The notes: generated by a model from the letters alone, not told the origin. A stretch of 64,000 bases of DNA from Burkholderiales bacterium (GCA_025354165.1 JANXNI010000088.1:1-64000); one strand, 5' to 3'. Numbered from the stretch's first letter, positions 45,438 through 54,000 are shown. Translations and numbers: made by a program.

Positions 45438-46823
45438 TCAAATCAAGCGTTTGATCGGCCGCTTGCGCCACACCAACCGGTAGTACGCGGTCTGTAGCGT
45501 GAGCATCGCGATAAACGCCGCCGGATAGGCGATCCAGATGCCGTTGAGCCCGATCTGTTTGCTCGTGAACCAGGCGACAGGAATCTCAACGATCAGGATG
45601 CAAACAATCGAAATTACTGTTGGCATCATCACCGTGCCGCTCGAACGCATCACGCCCGAGAGCGTGCTCGACATGCCGAGAATGACGCAGCTCCAGAGCA
45701 TGATGTGCAACAGCGTTTGCGCAACCTCGATGACCGCTGCATCCACGATGAAGAGCGCGATGATGTGACGCGAAAACAGGTAGCCCAGCAGCACTAATCC
45801 ACCGGTAAATATAAGATTCATTTGCAGCCCCGTTCGCGCAATCGCGCCCAGGCGCTCCGGTCGCCCGGCCCCGATGGCCTGCGCGCCAAGAATGGAGCAG
45901 GTGATGGCAATCGAGAGCACCGGAAACTGCACGTAGTTCACGATCTGGTTAACCGCGCCGTACGCCGCTGTGGCCTGCGAACCGTAACCGTTGACCATCG
46001 CTAACAGCGCCAGCTCGGCGAGCGAAATCACGACCATTTGCAGCCCTGTCGGCACGCCGATTTTGAGCACTGCCTTGAGGATGGCGGGATTAACGCGCAT
46101 GTATCGCAGCATCTGCCCGTCGGGTGCCATCGGGTGCGCTTGCCCTTGATACGGTTTGTGCAGCAAGCGCCAGCCCAGCCAGATCATCGCCGTCGGAAAC
46201 GAAATGAAAGACGCCCACGCTGCGCTCGTCAATCCGAGTGGTGGCAAGCCCAGCCAGCCCAGAATCAAAGCCGGCGTGAGCGCCAGGCCCACAGCGGTGG
46301 ACAGCAATAGCGTAAACAGCGGCGTCACCGTATCTCCGACGCCACGCAACATCTGCGTAGACAGGATGAAAAGAAACAGCACCGGTGCTGCCAGCATCAT
46401 GATGCGTGCGTAACTCACTGCCGCTTGCAAGATGTCCGCAGGCGTCCCCAGCACGCGCAAAATGGGCTCGGTAAACAGCGCGCCGATCACGGCCACTGCG
46501 CCACCCAGAATGAGCCCGGCCATCAGCGCTGTGCCGGTTACCGCTTTGACGCGCTCAACGTTGCGAGCGCCCCACGCCTGCCCGATCAGCACTGACGCGC
46601 CAGCGCCCAGCCCGATGATGAATGCGATGAAAAACATGAGCACTGGAAAGAACGCCGCCGCCGCTGCCATTGCCTGCACGCCGAGCATTTGACCGATGTA
46701 GATCGCATTTACTGTGCCCGAAAGCGACTGCAAAAAATTGCTGAGTAGCATCGGGCCAAGAAAGATGAGGAAGATTTTCCACAGCGGCTTTTGCCCGTTT
46801 GCCAGTGTTTGCGGGGCGCTCAC
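45438..46823 (-). CDS. MATE-family efflux transporter
   Basis: A 461-residue inner-membrane protein with about 12 helices in two related halves; it uses an ion gradient to export drugs or metabolites. Family segments: FLIFLGPMLLSNFLQSLSGT, GLGAGASVLIGQAWGARNVE and, in the second half, VGVPTGLQ-like IGVPTGLQMVVISLAELALL. The start is GTG at 46823 in the sequence GTGA, overlapping the stop of the upstream DUF2239 gene by four bases, so it is the second gene of a coupled pair. Longer readings of the frame run into the DUF2239 gene and are not real. Confidence 0.9.
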   Translation of the reverse strand: MSAPQTLANGQKPLWKIFLIFLGPMLLSNFLQSLSGTVNAIYIGQMLGVQAMAAAAAFFPVLMFFIAFIIGLGAGASVLIGQAWGARNVERVKAVTGTALMAGLILGGAVAVIGALFTEPILRVLGTPADILQAAVSYARIMMLAAPVLFLFILSTQMLRGVGDTVTPLFTLLLSTAVGLALTPALILGWLGLPPLGLTSAAWASFISFPTAMIWLGWRLLHKPYQGQAHPMAPDGQMLRYMRVNPAILKAVLKIGVPTGLQMVVISLAELALLAMVNGYGSQATAAYGAVNQIVNYVQFPVLSIAITCSILGAQAIGAGRPERLGAIARTGLQMNLIFTGGLVLLGYLFSRHIIALFIVDAAVIEVAQTLLHIMLWSCVILGMSSTLSGVMRSSGTVMMPTVISIVCILIVEIPVAWFTSKQIGLNGIWIAYPAAFIAMLTLQTAYYRLVWRKRPIKRLI

Positions 46824-47455
46824 GTTGATGCTCCAGTTGCTGTCTCGGCTTCGGCATGTGCCGTGAACGCTGCGTTCGCCAACAGCCGCGCGTGATCGCG
46901 AACATCGGGGGGCCACGATTCTGTGTTGGCGGTGAACAGCTCTGGGTTGCCGGCGAACAAGGCACGCGTCGCTTCTTCGTAGCCTGCTTCGTGTCCCGCG
47001 ATGGCAGTGACGAAGCGGTAGCAGACGATTTTTGCCTGACGCGCGCGATCCGCGCCCTGACTCATGCGTCGCGCGGTCAGCACGAGCTTGCGAAGTGTGA
47101 CCGACGCGCCGCCCGGTTGCTGGTTGAGCCATTCCCAATCGTGCGGCAGCAAGGTGACCTCGCGCGAGATGACGCCGAGCTTGGGGCGACCGGGGCCGAC
47201 GGGAGGCGGCGCCGGGACGTCCGGCTCTGCGGCGGCGTGCGCAGCATCGGGCATCAGCTCGATGCGCTCGCCAGTGGTCAAATCGAACACCATCGCTTGT
47301 GCGCTCGGGTCGAAATCGGCGTCGTACGCGCGGTAGGCGTACGGACTGATCGACAGCGCCGCCAGTTGCGCTGCAATCTTGGCCTCGGAGCCCTCTGCAA
47401 CGCGCTTACCGCGCTGAAACGCCACGTAGCGTGGCGCATTTGTATTCTTGGACAT
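46820..47455 (-). CDS. DUF2239-family protein
   Basis: A 211-residue cytoplasmic protein of the DUF2239 family: RYVAFQRGKRVAEGSEAKIA at the start, FDLTTGERIELM, the Pro-rich GPGRPKLGVISREVTLLPHD, and WEWLNQQPGGASVTLRKLV with RARQAKIVCYRFVTAIAGHE. The GRPKLGVVAREVTLLPRHW-type core is also found in some regulators that act on DNA, so a regulatory role is possible. It overlaps the MATE gene by four bases. Upstream lies a strong inverted repeat (47486-47521) that may control both this pair and the divergent DMT gene. Confidence 0.82.
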   Translation of the reverse strand: MSKNTNAPRYVAFQRGKRVAEGSEAKIAAQLAALSISPYAYRAYDADFDPSAQAMVFDLTTGERIELMPDAAHAAAEPDVPAPPPVGPGRPKLGVISREVTLLPHDWEWLNQQPGGASVTLRKLVLTARRMSQGADRARQAKIVCYRFVTAIAGHEAGYEEATRALFAGNPELFTANTESWPPDVRDHARLLANAAFTAHAEAETATGAST

Positions 47456-47485
47456 ACTCTTCTCGCTGGTGAATGCGCGGAATAT

Positions 47486-47521
47486 ACCCGGGTAAATTTA
47501 AGCTGTCAAATTTACCCGGGT
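47486..47521. promoter_or_regulatory. Long inverted repeat with two TACCCGGGTA palindromes
   Basis: ACCCGGGTAAATTT (47486-47499) and AAATTTACCCGGGT (47508-47521) form a perfect 14-bp inverted repeat around an 8-base spacer. Each arm itself holds the palindrome TACCCGGGTA, 28 bp apart. It lies between the divergent DUF2239-MATE pair and the DMT transporter, where an operator would be expected. The binding protein is unknown. Confidence 0.7.
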
Positions 47522-47571
47522 AAATTGTGTGAGGCGTGAGATTTGCGGGCGGCACACACATAATCCATCTT

Positions 47572-48618
47572 ATGAATCGCGCCGTCCTCTACGCCATGCT
47601 CGCAGCAGCCCTGTTCGGTGCCAGTACACCGCTCGCCAAGCGGTTAGTTGGCGATCTTTCGCCGGTGTTGCTGGGCGGTCTGCTTTATCTTGGCAGTGGT
47701 GTCGGGCTGGGCGTTGCACGCGTATTGCGTGATGGCGGCTGGAAGGCCTCGGGGATCGCCAAAAGCGAATGGCCGTGGCTGCTCGGCGCGATATTTTTTG
47801 GCGGTATCGTCGGGCCGGTGGCGTTGTTGTTCGGTTTAACTCGGGTTAGCGGATCAACTGCATCGTTGCTTTTGAACCTGGAGGCGGTGCTGACGGCGCT
47901 CATCGCGTGGCTCGTGTTCAAAGAAAATGCGGATCGCAGAGTGGTGCTTGGAATGGCCGCCATCGTTGCCGGCGGCGTTGTGCTGTCGTGGCCATCGTCA
48001 CACAGCGGTACCGAGGATTGGATAGGCCCGCTGTTGATCGCCGCGGCATGCGCCTGTTGGGCGATTGACAACAATTTGACGCGCAAAGTCTCGGCCTCCG
48101 ACGCGTTATTTATCGCGGGTAGCAAGGGACTTATTGCTGGTGTCTTCAACACGTTGCTGGCGATTAGCTTTGGTGCTGTGCTTCCGGATGTGCTCACAGT
48201 GTCATCCGCGATGCTCCTCGGTTTTTTGGGATACGGACTGAGCCTTGTGCTCTTTGTGCTGGCGCTGCGTTGGCTGGGTACGGCACGCACCGGTGCGTAC
48301 TTTTCTGTCGCCCCATTCATCGGCGCGGTCGTGGCCCTTGCACTGCTGGGAGAAACGACAACATCGCAATTCTGGTGCGCCGCTTCCCTAATGGCTCTCG
48401 GCGTGTGGCTGCATCTGACGGAGCATCACGCGCACGTCCACACACACGACGCAACCGCCCACGAACACAGTCATGCCCATGACGAGCACCACCAGCATTC
48501 ACACGATGCTGAGTTTGCCGGGGATGCTGCGGCTACGCACTCGCACTGGCACCAACACGCCGTTGTCACGCACAAACACATGCACTTTCCGGACATTCAC
48601 CATCGGCACGAGCATTGA
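47572..48618 (+). CDS. EamA/DMT-type transporter with His-rich C-terminal tail
   Basis: A 348-residue inner-membrane protein with ten hydrophobic helices in two EamA repeats (AALFGASTPLAKRLVGDLSP, then LLIAAACACWAIDNNLTRKV). After the last helix (about residue 280) follows a tail of about 68 residues with about 25 histidines in alternating H-x-H pattern (AHVHTHD, HEHSHAHDEHHQHSHD, HSHWHQH, HHRHEH). Such tails bind Ni, Co, Zn or Cu, so metal export or metal-sensitive gating is suggested; the base family exports amino acids and other metabolites. ATG 47572 is the chosen start. It is divergent from DUF2239-MATE across a strong inverted repeat. Confidence 0.85.
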   Translation: MNRAVLYAMLAAALFGASTPLAKRLVGDLSPVLLGGLLYLGSGVGLGVARVLRDGGWKASGIAKSEWPWLLGAIFFGGIVGPVALLFGLTRVSGSTASLLLNLEAVLTALIAWLVFKENADRRVVLGMAAIVAGGVVLSWPSSHSGTEDWIGPLLIAAACACWAIDNNLTRKVSASDALFIAGSKGLIAGVFNTLLAISFGAVLPDVLTVSSAMLLGFLGYGLSLVLFVLALRWLGTARTGAYFSVAPFIGAVVALALLGETTTSQFWCAASLMALGVWLHLTEHHAHVHTHDATAHEHSHAHDEHHQHSHDAEFAGDAAATHSHWHQHAVVTHKHMHFPDIHHRHEH

Positions 48619-48647
48619 TGGGCTACGTTGCCCTTTCCCCGAGGACG

Positions 48648-49670
48648 CTAGCCCGTAATTCGCAATCCCGGTTCCTGCATCGCCGCAATTTGCTCGCGCA
48701 GCTCCAGTACGCGATCCTGCCAATAGCGTTGCGTGTTGAACCACGGGAAGGCGGCAGGAAAGGCCGGGTCGTGCCAGCGGCGGGCGATCCAGCCTGAATA
48801 GTGCAATAGGCGCAGCGTGCGCAGCGCTTCGATCAGTTTCAATTCGTTGTCGTCAAATTCGCAGAAATCCTCGTAGCCTTTGATGATGCTCGCGAGCTGG
48901 CCCTGCATCGCATCGCGCTCGCCGGAGAGCAGCATCCATAAGTCCTGCACAGCGGGCCCCATGCGGCAGTCGTCAAAGTCGACGAAGTGCGGACCGCTGT
49001 CGTTCCACAGCACGTTGCTCGCGTGGCAATCGCCATGCAGGCGGATCGATTTCACCGTACCGACGCGGCCAAATATTTCGCGAATACCATCGAGTGCCAT
49101 CGCGCTCACGCTCGACCACGCGGGTAGCAAATCCGTCGGTATGAAGTTGTTGTCGAGGAGGAAAGCACGCGGTTCGATGCCGAAGGATTCGATGTTGAGT
49201 GTGGGTCGGTCGGCGAACGGACGCAGCTCGCCAATGGCGTGAATTCGACCGATGAATCGGCCCATCCAGGTGAGTGTTTCCATGTTGTCCAGCTCGGGCG
49301 ATCGGCCCGACAATCGCGGCGTGACCGAGAAACGAAAACCTTCAAATTCGTTTAGTGTTTTGCCGCTGAGCGTCATCGGCGGCACCGCCGGAATTTCGCG
49401 CTCCGCTAACTCTGCGACGAAGGCGTGTTCTTCGAGAATCGCAGCCGTCGTCCATCGTTGCGGACGATAGAACTTGGCGACCACGCTCACGCCGTGCGGC
49501 ACCGGCTCTTCCAGCCAAACCTGATACACGCGGTTCTCGTAACTGTTGAGCGCAATCAGGCGACCATCGCCGCGCAGGCCGACCGATTCGAGTGCGTTGA
49601 GCACGGTGTCGGGCGTGAGTAACGCGTAGGGCTGCGCGGACGTGGGCGTTGCAGTGGCAGTGGTAGACAT
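48648..49670 (-). CDS. srkA: Stress-response kinase A (YihE/SrkA)
   Basis: A 340-residue protein kinase-like enzyme of the APH/YihE group. Motifs: ALNSYENRVYQVWLEE and VVAKFYRPQRW (ATP-binding Lys), the catalytic loop RLHGDCHASNVLWNDSG, and VDFDDCRMGPAVQDLW (Mg-binding DFD). In E. coli SrkA phosphorylates proteins and counters stress-induced cell death. Length is standard. It converges on the DMT gene with about 29 bp between stops. Confidence 0.92.
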   Translation of the reverse strand: MSTTATATPTSAQPYALLTPDTVLNALESVGLRGDGRLIALNSYENRVYQVWLEEPVPHGVSVVAKFYRPQRWTTAAILEEHAFVAELAEREIPAVPPMTLSGKTLNEFEGFRFSVTPRLSGRSPELDNMETLTWMGRFIGRIHAIGELRPFADRPTLNIESFGIEPRAFLLDNNFIPTDLLPAWSSVSAMALDGIREIFGRVGTVKSIRLHGDCHASNVLWNDSGPHFVDFDDCRMGPAVQDLWMLLSGERDAMQGQLASIIKGYEDFCEFDDNELKLIEALRTLRLLHYSGWIARRWHDPAFPAAFPWFNTQRYWQDRVLELREQIAAMQEPGLRITG

Positions 49671-49962
49671 GCCCGATTATCGCAACGTGGCCGTTTGTCG
49701 ATGCTTGACCCGGGCACTTCGGCGGCCGCATAGCTCATTCGTTCGGATTGCGGACGCCCACGAAAAGAGTGTCGCCCTTGTTCAGCTTCTAGAAAGCCGT
49801 GATTGACCGGAGTATCGGTGCGATATGTGCACTCCTACTTAAACTATTCGTGGAGTCAGTTCAAAAGTAAATCGTCCCTTCGCAGAAACGTTTAGAAGCA
49901 CCGCGTTCGGAATCTTCTGTGTGCGTATAAAAATATATATTGGCGTCGCAAACTTATATTAC
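49671..49962 (+). other. Intergenic region upstream of the cassette pair
   Basis: About 290 bp without a gene. It must hold the srkA promoter. Close to the cassettes, an AT-rich stretch TATAAAAATATATATTGG (49926-49943) could serve as the promoter that drives the cassettes, but no consensus pair was seen. No integrase or attI could be recognised. Confidence 0.45.
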
Positions 49963-49978
49963 GTTAGGCATCACGGAA

Positions 49979-50422
49979 ATGCAGACTCAAACCGCCGCGC
50001 TTAACTTTGCCCTTGAAGTCGAAGACGGCTGGCCGCCTGTAGCTACTGAGTGCCTTCCGGTCAAAACAACCGACGAATCCCACACCGTACTAGTTGCGCC
50101 TCTGTTCATAAAGGGCCTGTCGGTCGGAGACGTTGTGCAGGTGGTTAGCGAATCTGAAGGCATCGTCTACGAGTGGCGCCACCTGAGCAAGTCGAAAAAC
50201 TCAACGGTATGGTTTCTACGGCGCGGAGAAGTCGAGATAGAGCCGCTCCTTGCACCAATTCGAGAGCTTGGCTGTAATACAACTTGGTCTTCTCAGCTCG
50301 GTGTCGGTTCCATTGAAGTCCCGGAGAGCGTCAGTGCCGAAGCACTAGACAAGTGCCTTGAAGCGCTCGAAATTCCCACCTTCGCGCTTGCCTTTCCCTC
50401 TTGGAGGCACACTGATGCCTAA
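49979..50422 (+). CDS. DUF4265-family cassette protein
   Basis: A 147-residue cytoplasmic protein, first gene of the cassette pair. It matches the DUF4265 family (NFALEVEDGWPPVATECLPV, LFIKGLSVGDVVQVV, STVWFLRRGEVEIEPLL, ALEIPTFALAFPSW), which is often found in gene cassettes and toxin-immunity-like contexts, with no known biochemical role. The ATG at 49979 lies nine bases after the left core site. Its TAA is inside the attC R'' box GCCTAAC, as is usual for integron cassettes. Confidence 0.8.
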   Translation: MQTQTAALNFALEVEDGWPPVATECLPVKTTDESHTVLVAPLFIKGLSVGDVVQVVSESEGIVYEWRHLSKSKNSTVWFLRRGEVEIEPLLAPIRELGCNTTWSSQLGVGSIEVPESVSAEALDKCLEALEIPTFALAFPSWRHTDA

Positions 50423-50485
50423 CCCTTCAATCGGGAGGACGTCACCCGGCAAGCCGGGCGCCGCCTCTCATCTCAAACGTTAGGC
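50417..50485 (+). repeat. attC site 1
   Basis: A 69-bp attC: R'' GCCTAAC at 50417, R' GTTAGGC at 50479. The outer pairing extends to GATGCCTAAC/GTTAGGCGTC. Inner, weaker pairing follows (TTCAATCGGGAGG with CCTCTCATCTCAAA), and the tip hairpin is CCCGGC-AA-GCCGGG. The bottom strand would fold into the structure that integron integrases recognise. Confidence 0.88.
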
Positions 50486-50488
50486 GTC

Positions 50489-51220
50489 ATGACCAATCCG
50501 ATCCGCATGCGCAGATGCAGAGATTGCAAGGTCCAGTTCTCGTCAGAGCTCGCCACGGCGAGTGACGGTAATCTGGCACCTCGCGGGTTCTACTGTCCCT
50601 CGTGCGGTCAGCGTAGGGCCCGAGAGTACCAAGAGTCGTTGCGACAGAGAGAGATCAATATCGCGAGAAATCTGTGGGCCGCGTATCAAGGGTGGTGGAA
50701 GCATTTCACACCTCCACGCGGCTGGCCCACTCTCTTGCGAACCGAAAGCGCAAACTGTCCATACTGTGGATGCCTGTTAACCGATGACTGGACGTCTCGC
50801 TCTGTGTCGACAGTAGTCATCGATCACATGGACCCACTATCGCTAGGCGGCGAAGACTCACTCAGAAATTCCGTCTACTGCTGCTATCGCTGCAATGGGA
50901 CAAAGAAGAATAAACTCTTTACTCGCTGGCTTTCTGAACTCTCGGAGCAATTCCGCACTCATTCGCGCGCGCTGTACGCCTTCAAGCACGAGCATCAACC
51001 TGAGGCCTTTGAACCCGGTCCCTATGAACTAAGACGCGAAGGAGTCCCGATGTTTCTTGAGTTCGACGAAAAGCAATTCAAGCGCGAGTTGCGCGGTATG
51101 CTTCCCCTAGCCGGCGAACCACCTTCAGCGTACTTGTTAGCCCTGCTTCAACCGCATCCAGGGCCTGTCAGTATCGAAAGCATGATCTATCGCCCCTCTC
51201 TCGTAAGCGATGACGCCTAA
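50489..51220 (+). CDS. HNH endonuclease, cassette-borne
   Basis: A 243-residue protein, second cassette gene; ATG 50489 lies three bases after attC1. Residues about 8-45 form a zinc ribbon (RRCRDCKVQFSS, then YCPSCGQRRARE). An HNH domain follows with CPYCGCLLTDDW, VVIDHMDPLSLGGEDSLRNS (His, Asn) and CCYRCNGTKKNK, so a metal-dependent DNA nuclease is likely. The C-terminal third (from about 155) is of unknown function. Cassette HNH proteins are often defence or toxin factors, but this is inference. Its stop is inside attC2. Confidence 0.88.
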   Translation: MTNPIRMRRCRDCKVQFSSELATASDGNLAPRGFYCPSCGQRRAREYQESLRQREINIARNLWAAYQGWWKHFTPPRGWPTLLRTESANCPYCGCLLTDDWTSRSVSTVVIDHMDPLSLGGEDSLRNSVYCCYRCNGTKKNKLFTRWLSELSEQFRTHSRALYAFKHEHQPEAFEPGPYELRREGVPMFLEFDEKQFKRELRGMLPLAGEPPSAYLLALLQPHPGPVSIESMIYRPSLVSDDA

Positions 51221-51286
51221 CCCGGCGCTCAATTGGACCCGCTACGGCAGGCCAGCCTGCCAGGGCCGGTTAGCTCCACGTTAAAC
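51215..51286 (+). repeat. attC site 2
   Basis: A 72-bp attC: R'' GCCTAAC at 51215, then CCGGCGCTCAA, a tip hairpin GGCAGGC-CA-GCCTGCC, GGTTAGCTCCAC, and R' GTTAAAC at 51280. The CCGGCGCTCAA...TTAGCTCCAC pair resembles widely distributed attC sites in Xanthomonas and other proteobacteria. Confidence 0.9.
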
Positions 51287-51413
51287 GTCACGTAGCGAAC
51301 CGAGTGAAGATGGCCAATGCGTCGGGTATCGCAAATGTCTCGACCTGACGCAGATCAGTAGCGACAACCTTCGAATTGAGATAATTGACGCCGTTTCCAC
51401 GCTGGCTTCTCTT

Positions 51414-52220
51414 GTGCTTTTTCACTCCGCGTTTTACAAGTTCGTCGAAGTCGCTGATCCCGATGCAATTGCGGAATCGTTGCGTGACGTTGCGCGCGAG
51501 TTGACTGGCAGCATTCTCGTCGCGGTTGAAGGCATCAACGGCGTGGTTGCCGGGACGACCGACGTGCTGGATGCATTCGAATTGGCATTGACGCAGGACG
51601 CGCGTTTTGGTGGCGCTTTCGCGGGCATCGTGTTCAAGCGCAGCGCGTGCACGTCGCGGCCGTTTTTCAAAATGCGCGTTCATGTGAAGCGTGAGATCGT
51701 CGCCTTTGGCATTGATGGCGTTCGGCCTGATGCCGACGGCAACAACAACGTGAGTCCTGCGCAGTGGCGAGAGCTGATCGCGCGCGACGATGTGGTGATC
51801 ATAGATAACCGCAACAGCTTTGAATATCGCCTCGGAAAGTTCAAGGGCGCAATCGATCCGCTCGTACCAAACTTTCGCGATTTTCCAAAATATGTGGAAA
51901 CCAACGCACCCGCATGGAAGGCAGAAGGCAAGACGGTTGCGATGTATTGCACGGGCGGCATTCGTTGCGAAAAATCAAGCGCGTGGATGCAGGATTTGGG
52001 CTTGAACGTCGTGCAGCTTGAGGGTGGAATTCTTAATTACTTTCAGTCGATGCCCGATGCCGAAAAGGATTGGGAAGGCGAGTGTTTCGTGTTCGATAAT
52101 CGCATCGCGATCGACACGAAATTGCAGGAAACAGCGACGACCTACGAAGAGGTTTATGCGGCAGAGCCCGATGGTGAATGGCGCGTCGCTCGGGCGAAGC
52201 GGCTCGATCTAGCGGGCTGA
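51414..52220 (+). CDS. TrhO-like rhodanese family protein, second paralogue
   Basis: A 268-residue homologue of the trhO product at 33458. N-terminal acylphosphatase-like part: SAFYKFVEVADPDAIAESL, TGSILVAVEGINGVVAGTTD; rhodanese part with active-site loop YCTGGIRCEKSSAW (about residue 180). The chosen GTG start at 51414 fits the family start LFHSAFYKFV; upstream there is no in-frame ATG. It follows attC2 by 127 bp and is separated from the next gene by one base, suggesting a transcript with the pseudouridine synthase, both acting on tRNA or rRNA. Confidence 0.83.
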   Translation: MLFHSAFYKFVEVADPDAIAESLRDVARELTGSILVAVEGINGVVAGTTDVLDAFELALTQDARFGGAFAGIVFKRSACTSRPFFKMRVHVKREIVAFGIDGVRPDADGNNNVSPAQWRELIARDDVVIIDNRNSFEYRLGKFKGAIDPLVPNFRDFPKYVETNAPAWKAEGKTVAMYCTGGIRCEKSSAWMQDLGLNVVQLEGGILNYFQSMPDAEKDWEGECFVFDNRIAIDTKLQETATTYEEVYAAEPDGEWRVARAKRLDLAG

Positions 52221-52221
52221 T

Positions 52222-53163
52222 TTGCGCAATATCGTTCGACCCGCACGCGATGGTGTGAGCGCTAGTTGCGTCGCGCTGCCGTCGCAGCAAGCGGGTGCTT
52301 GGCGTACGGTGCTTGATTTTCTGGTTGAACGATTTCCGGCGATTTCGCGAGACGTGTGGCTGGCGCGTATGAGCGTTTGTGCGGTGAGCAACGAGGTCGG
52401 CCTTTGCATCACTGCGCAAACACCATTCACGCCGCATCAAAAAATTTATTACTACCGAAGCGTCGCGGACGAACCGCACATTCCGTTTGCAGAGACCATC
52501 GTGTTTCAGGATGAGCACATCGTCGTCGCCGACAAGCCGCATTTCTTGCCTGTGGTTCCTGCCGGGCGATTTGTGCAGGAGACTTTGCTGGTTCGCCTCA
52601 AGCGCAAGCTCGGCATTGACACCTTGTCACCAGCACATCGAATTGATCGCGATACGGCGGGTCTCGTGATCTTTACGGTTCAACCGAACGCGCGCGATGC
52701 CTATCAGCGGCTGTTCCGTGATCGGGTGGTTGAAAAACGCTATGAGGCAATTGCCCCAGCGCCACCGGCAAGCGCGAGTCACACTTTTCCGCGGACGCGT
52801 TGCAGCCGTCTGATCGAAAGCGATGCGTTTATGCAAATGCACGAAGCACCTGGCGAGCCCAATGCGGAAACACGTATTGAGCTAGTCGAAACGCGAGGGA
52901 CTTTGGCTCGCTACGTATTGCAACCCTTGACCGGGCAGAAGCATCAATTGCGCGCTCATATGGCAGCGCTGGGCATTCCGATTGTTAATGATCGCATTTA
53001 TCCAAATTTGCTCGCTGAAGAGGCATTGGATGATTTCCTGAAGCCGCTGCAACTGTTAGCTAAAGAAATTGCGTTTGTTGATCCGATTACCGGACATTCG
53101 CGGCGATTTTCGAGTCTTCAGCGACTGATGGCGCTTGAAACTGATGTCGACACGCAGACGTGA
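52222..53163 (+). CDS. RluA-family pseudouridine synthase
   Basis: A 313-residue enzyme that isomerises uridine in RNA. The catalytic motif is AHRIDRDTAGLVIFT (Asp about 141), with conserved KPHFLPVVP before it and LQPLTGQKHQLRAHMAALG (RLHQ-like) after it, and the terminal NDRIYPNL. The N-terminal segment is S4-like in position but shows little similarity. It starts with TTG at 52222, one base after the trhO-like stop. It resembles RluA/RluC-type enzymes, but the exact target is uncertain. Confidence 0.88.
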   Translation: MRNIVRPARDGVSASCVALPSQQAGAWRTVLDFLVERFPAISRDVWLARMSVCAVSNEVGLCITAQTPFTPHQKIYYYRSVADEPHIPFAETIVFQDEHIVVADKPHFLPVVPAGRFVQETLLVRLKRKLGIDTLSPAHRIDRDTAGLVIFTVQPNARDAYQRLFRDRVVEKRYEAIAPAPPASASHTFPRTRCSRLIESDAFMQMHEAPGEPNAETRIELVETRGTLARYVLQPLTGQKHQLRAHMAALGIPIVNDRIYPNLLAEEALDDFLKPLQLLAKEIAFVDPITGHSRRFSSLQRLMALETDVDTQT

Positions 53164-53212
53164 CGCGGCGGCACCTATTATTCACGGCTAAATCTACGAG
53201 GAGAGAATTCGC

Positions 53213-53989
53213 ATGAACAGTCTGCCTGTCAATACGTTTAAACAAATGCTTGTGGCCAACAAGGTATTGATTGGGCTCTGGTGCAACTTCGCGCATCTGC
53301 CAATCACTGAAATCGTCTCGCAATCGGGATTCGACTGGCTGCTGCTCGACATGGAGCATTCGCCGACCGATCTTGGCACTATCGGCATGCTGCTGCTCGC
53401 CACAAAAAATTCGTCGACGCATGCGGTGGTGCGCGTGCCTTCGAACGATATGACCACCATCAAGCGCGCGCTCGATACGGGCGTCACAAACCTCATGATC
53501 CCGAATATCCGCAGCGCGGCGGAAGCGGCGCAGGCTGTGGCGTACACGCGTTTTGCGCCGCAGGGACTGCGTGGTGTGGCCGGGAGCACGCGCGGCGGTG
53601 GCTACTCGCGCTACAAGGATTACATGGCGCGTGCCAACGACGAAATCGGTCTCGTGTTGCAGATCGAGACGCCCGAAGCTTTGGCTGAGCTTGATGCGAT
53701 TTGCCGAACACCGGGTGTAGACGCCGTATTCATCGGGCCAGCGGATCTTGCGGCTTCGCTTGGTTATCGCGGCCTCGCCAACGGACCTGAAGTGCAAGCG
53801 GAAATCAGCAAAGCCTTTGCCGTTGCCAAAGCCGCGAACAGAGCCATCGGCATCCTCAGCACCGACGGTAACGCGGCGAAATATCTGGAGCAGGGCGCAA
53901 CGCTCGTTGGCGTCGGCACCGACGTGCATGTGATGGTGCGTGCGGCCGACGAGCTCGCGGCGAAGTTCAAGGATTGGCAGGGCAAGTAG
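53213..53989 (+). CDS. HpcH/HpaI-type aldolase
   Basis: A 258-residue metal-dependent class II aldolase of the HpaI family (4-hydroxy-2-oxoacid or 2-dehydro-3-deoxyglucarate aldolase). Motifs: GLWCNFAHLPITEIVSQSGF, DWLLLDMEHSPTDLGT, RVPSNDMTTIKRALDTGVTN, MIPNIRSAAEAAQAV, LQIETPEALAELDAI and FIGPADLAASLGY. The Glu and Asp metal ligands are in QIETPE and FIGPADLAAS. GAGGAGAG precedes the ATG. No pathway neighbours define the substrate. A TAGGGTGCGCA repeat follows its stop. Confidence 0.9.
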   Translation: MNSLPVNTFKQMLVANKVLIGLWCNFAHLPITEIVSQSGFDWLLLDMEHSPTDLGTIGMLLLATKNSSTHAVVRVPSNDMTTIKRALDTGVTNLMIPNIRSAAEAAQAVAYTRFAPQGLRGVAGSTRGGGYSRYKDYMARANDEIGLVLQIETPEALAELDAICRTPGVDAVFIGPADLAASLGYRGLANGPEVQAEISKAFAVAKAANRAIGILSTDGNAAKYLEQGATLVGVGTDVHVMVRAADELAAKFKDWQGK

Positions 53990-54000
53990 CCGATTGAGAG

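Larger units (their letters stand above)
49963..51286 (+). mobile_element. Two-cassette integron array without integrase (CALIN-like)
   Basis: Two promoterless genes, each ending inside an attC site. The left border is GTTAGGC (49963-49969), the core site GTTRRRY; the next core sites are GTTAGGC (50479-50485) and GTTAAAC (51280-51286). Each gene starts a few bases after a GTTRRRY and stops in the matching RYYYAAC (GCCTAAC). No intI gene is present in the window, so this is a cluster of attC sites lacking integrase, or the end of a longer array. Distances and orientation fit integron cassettes well. Confidence 0.85.

Noticed and set aside
49785-49815. CAGCTTCTAGAAAGCC resembling a palindrome end
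   Set aside because: Only a short partial match; no second arm 114 bp away.
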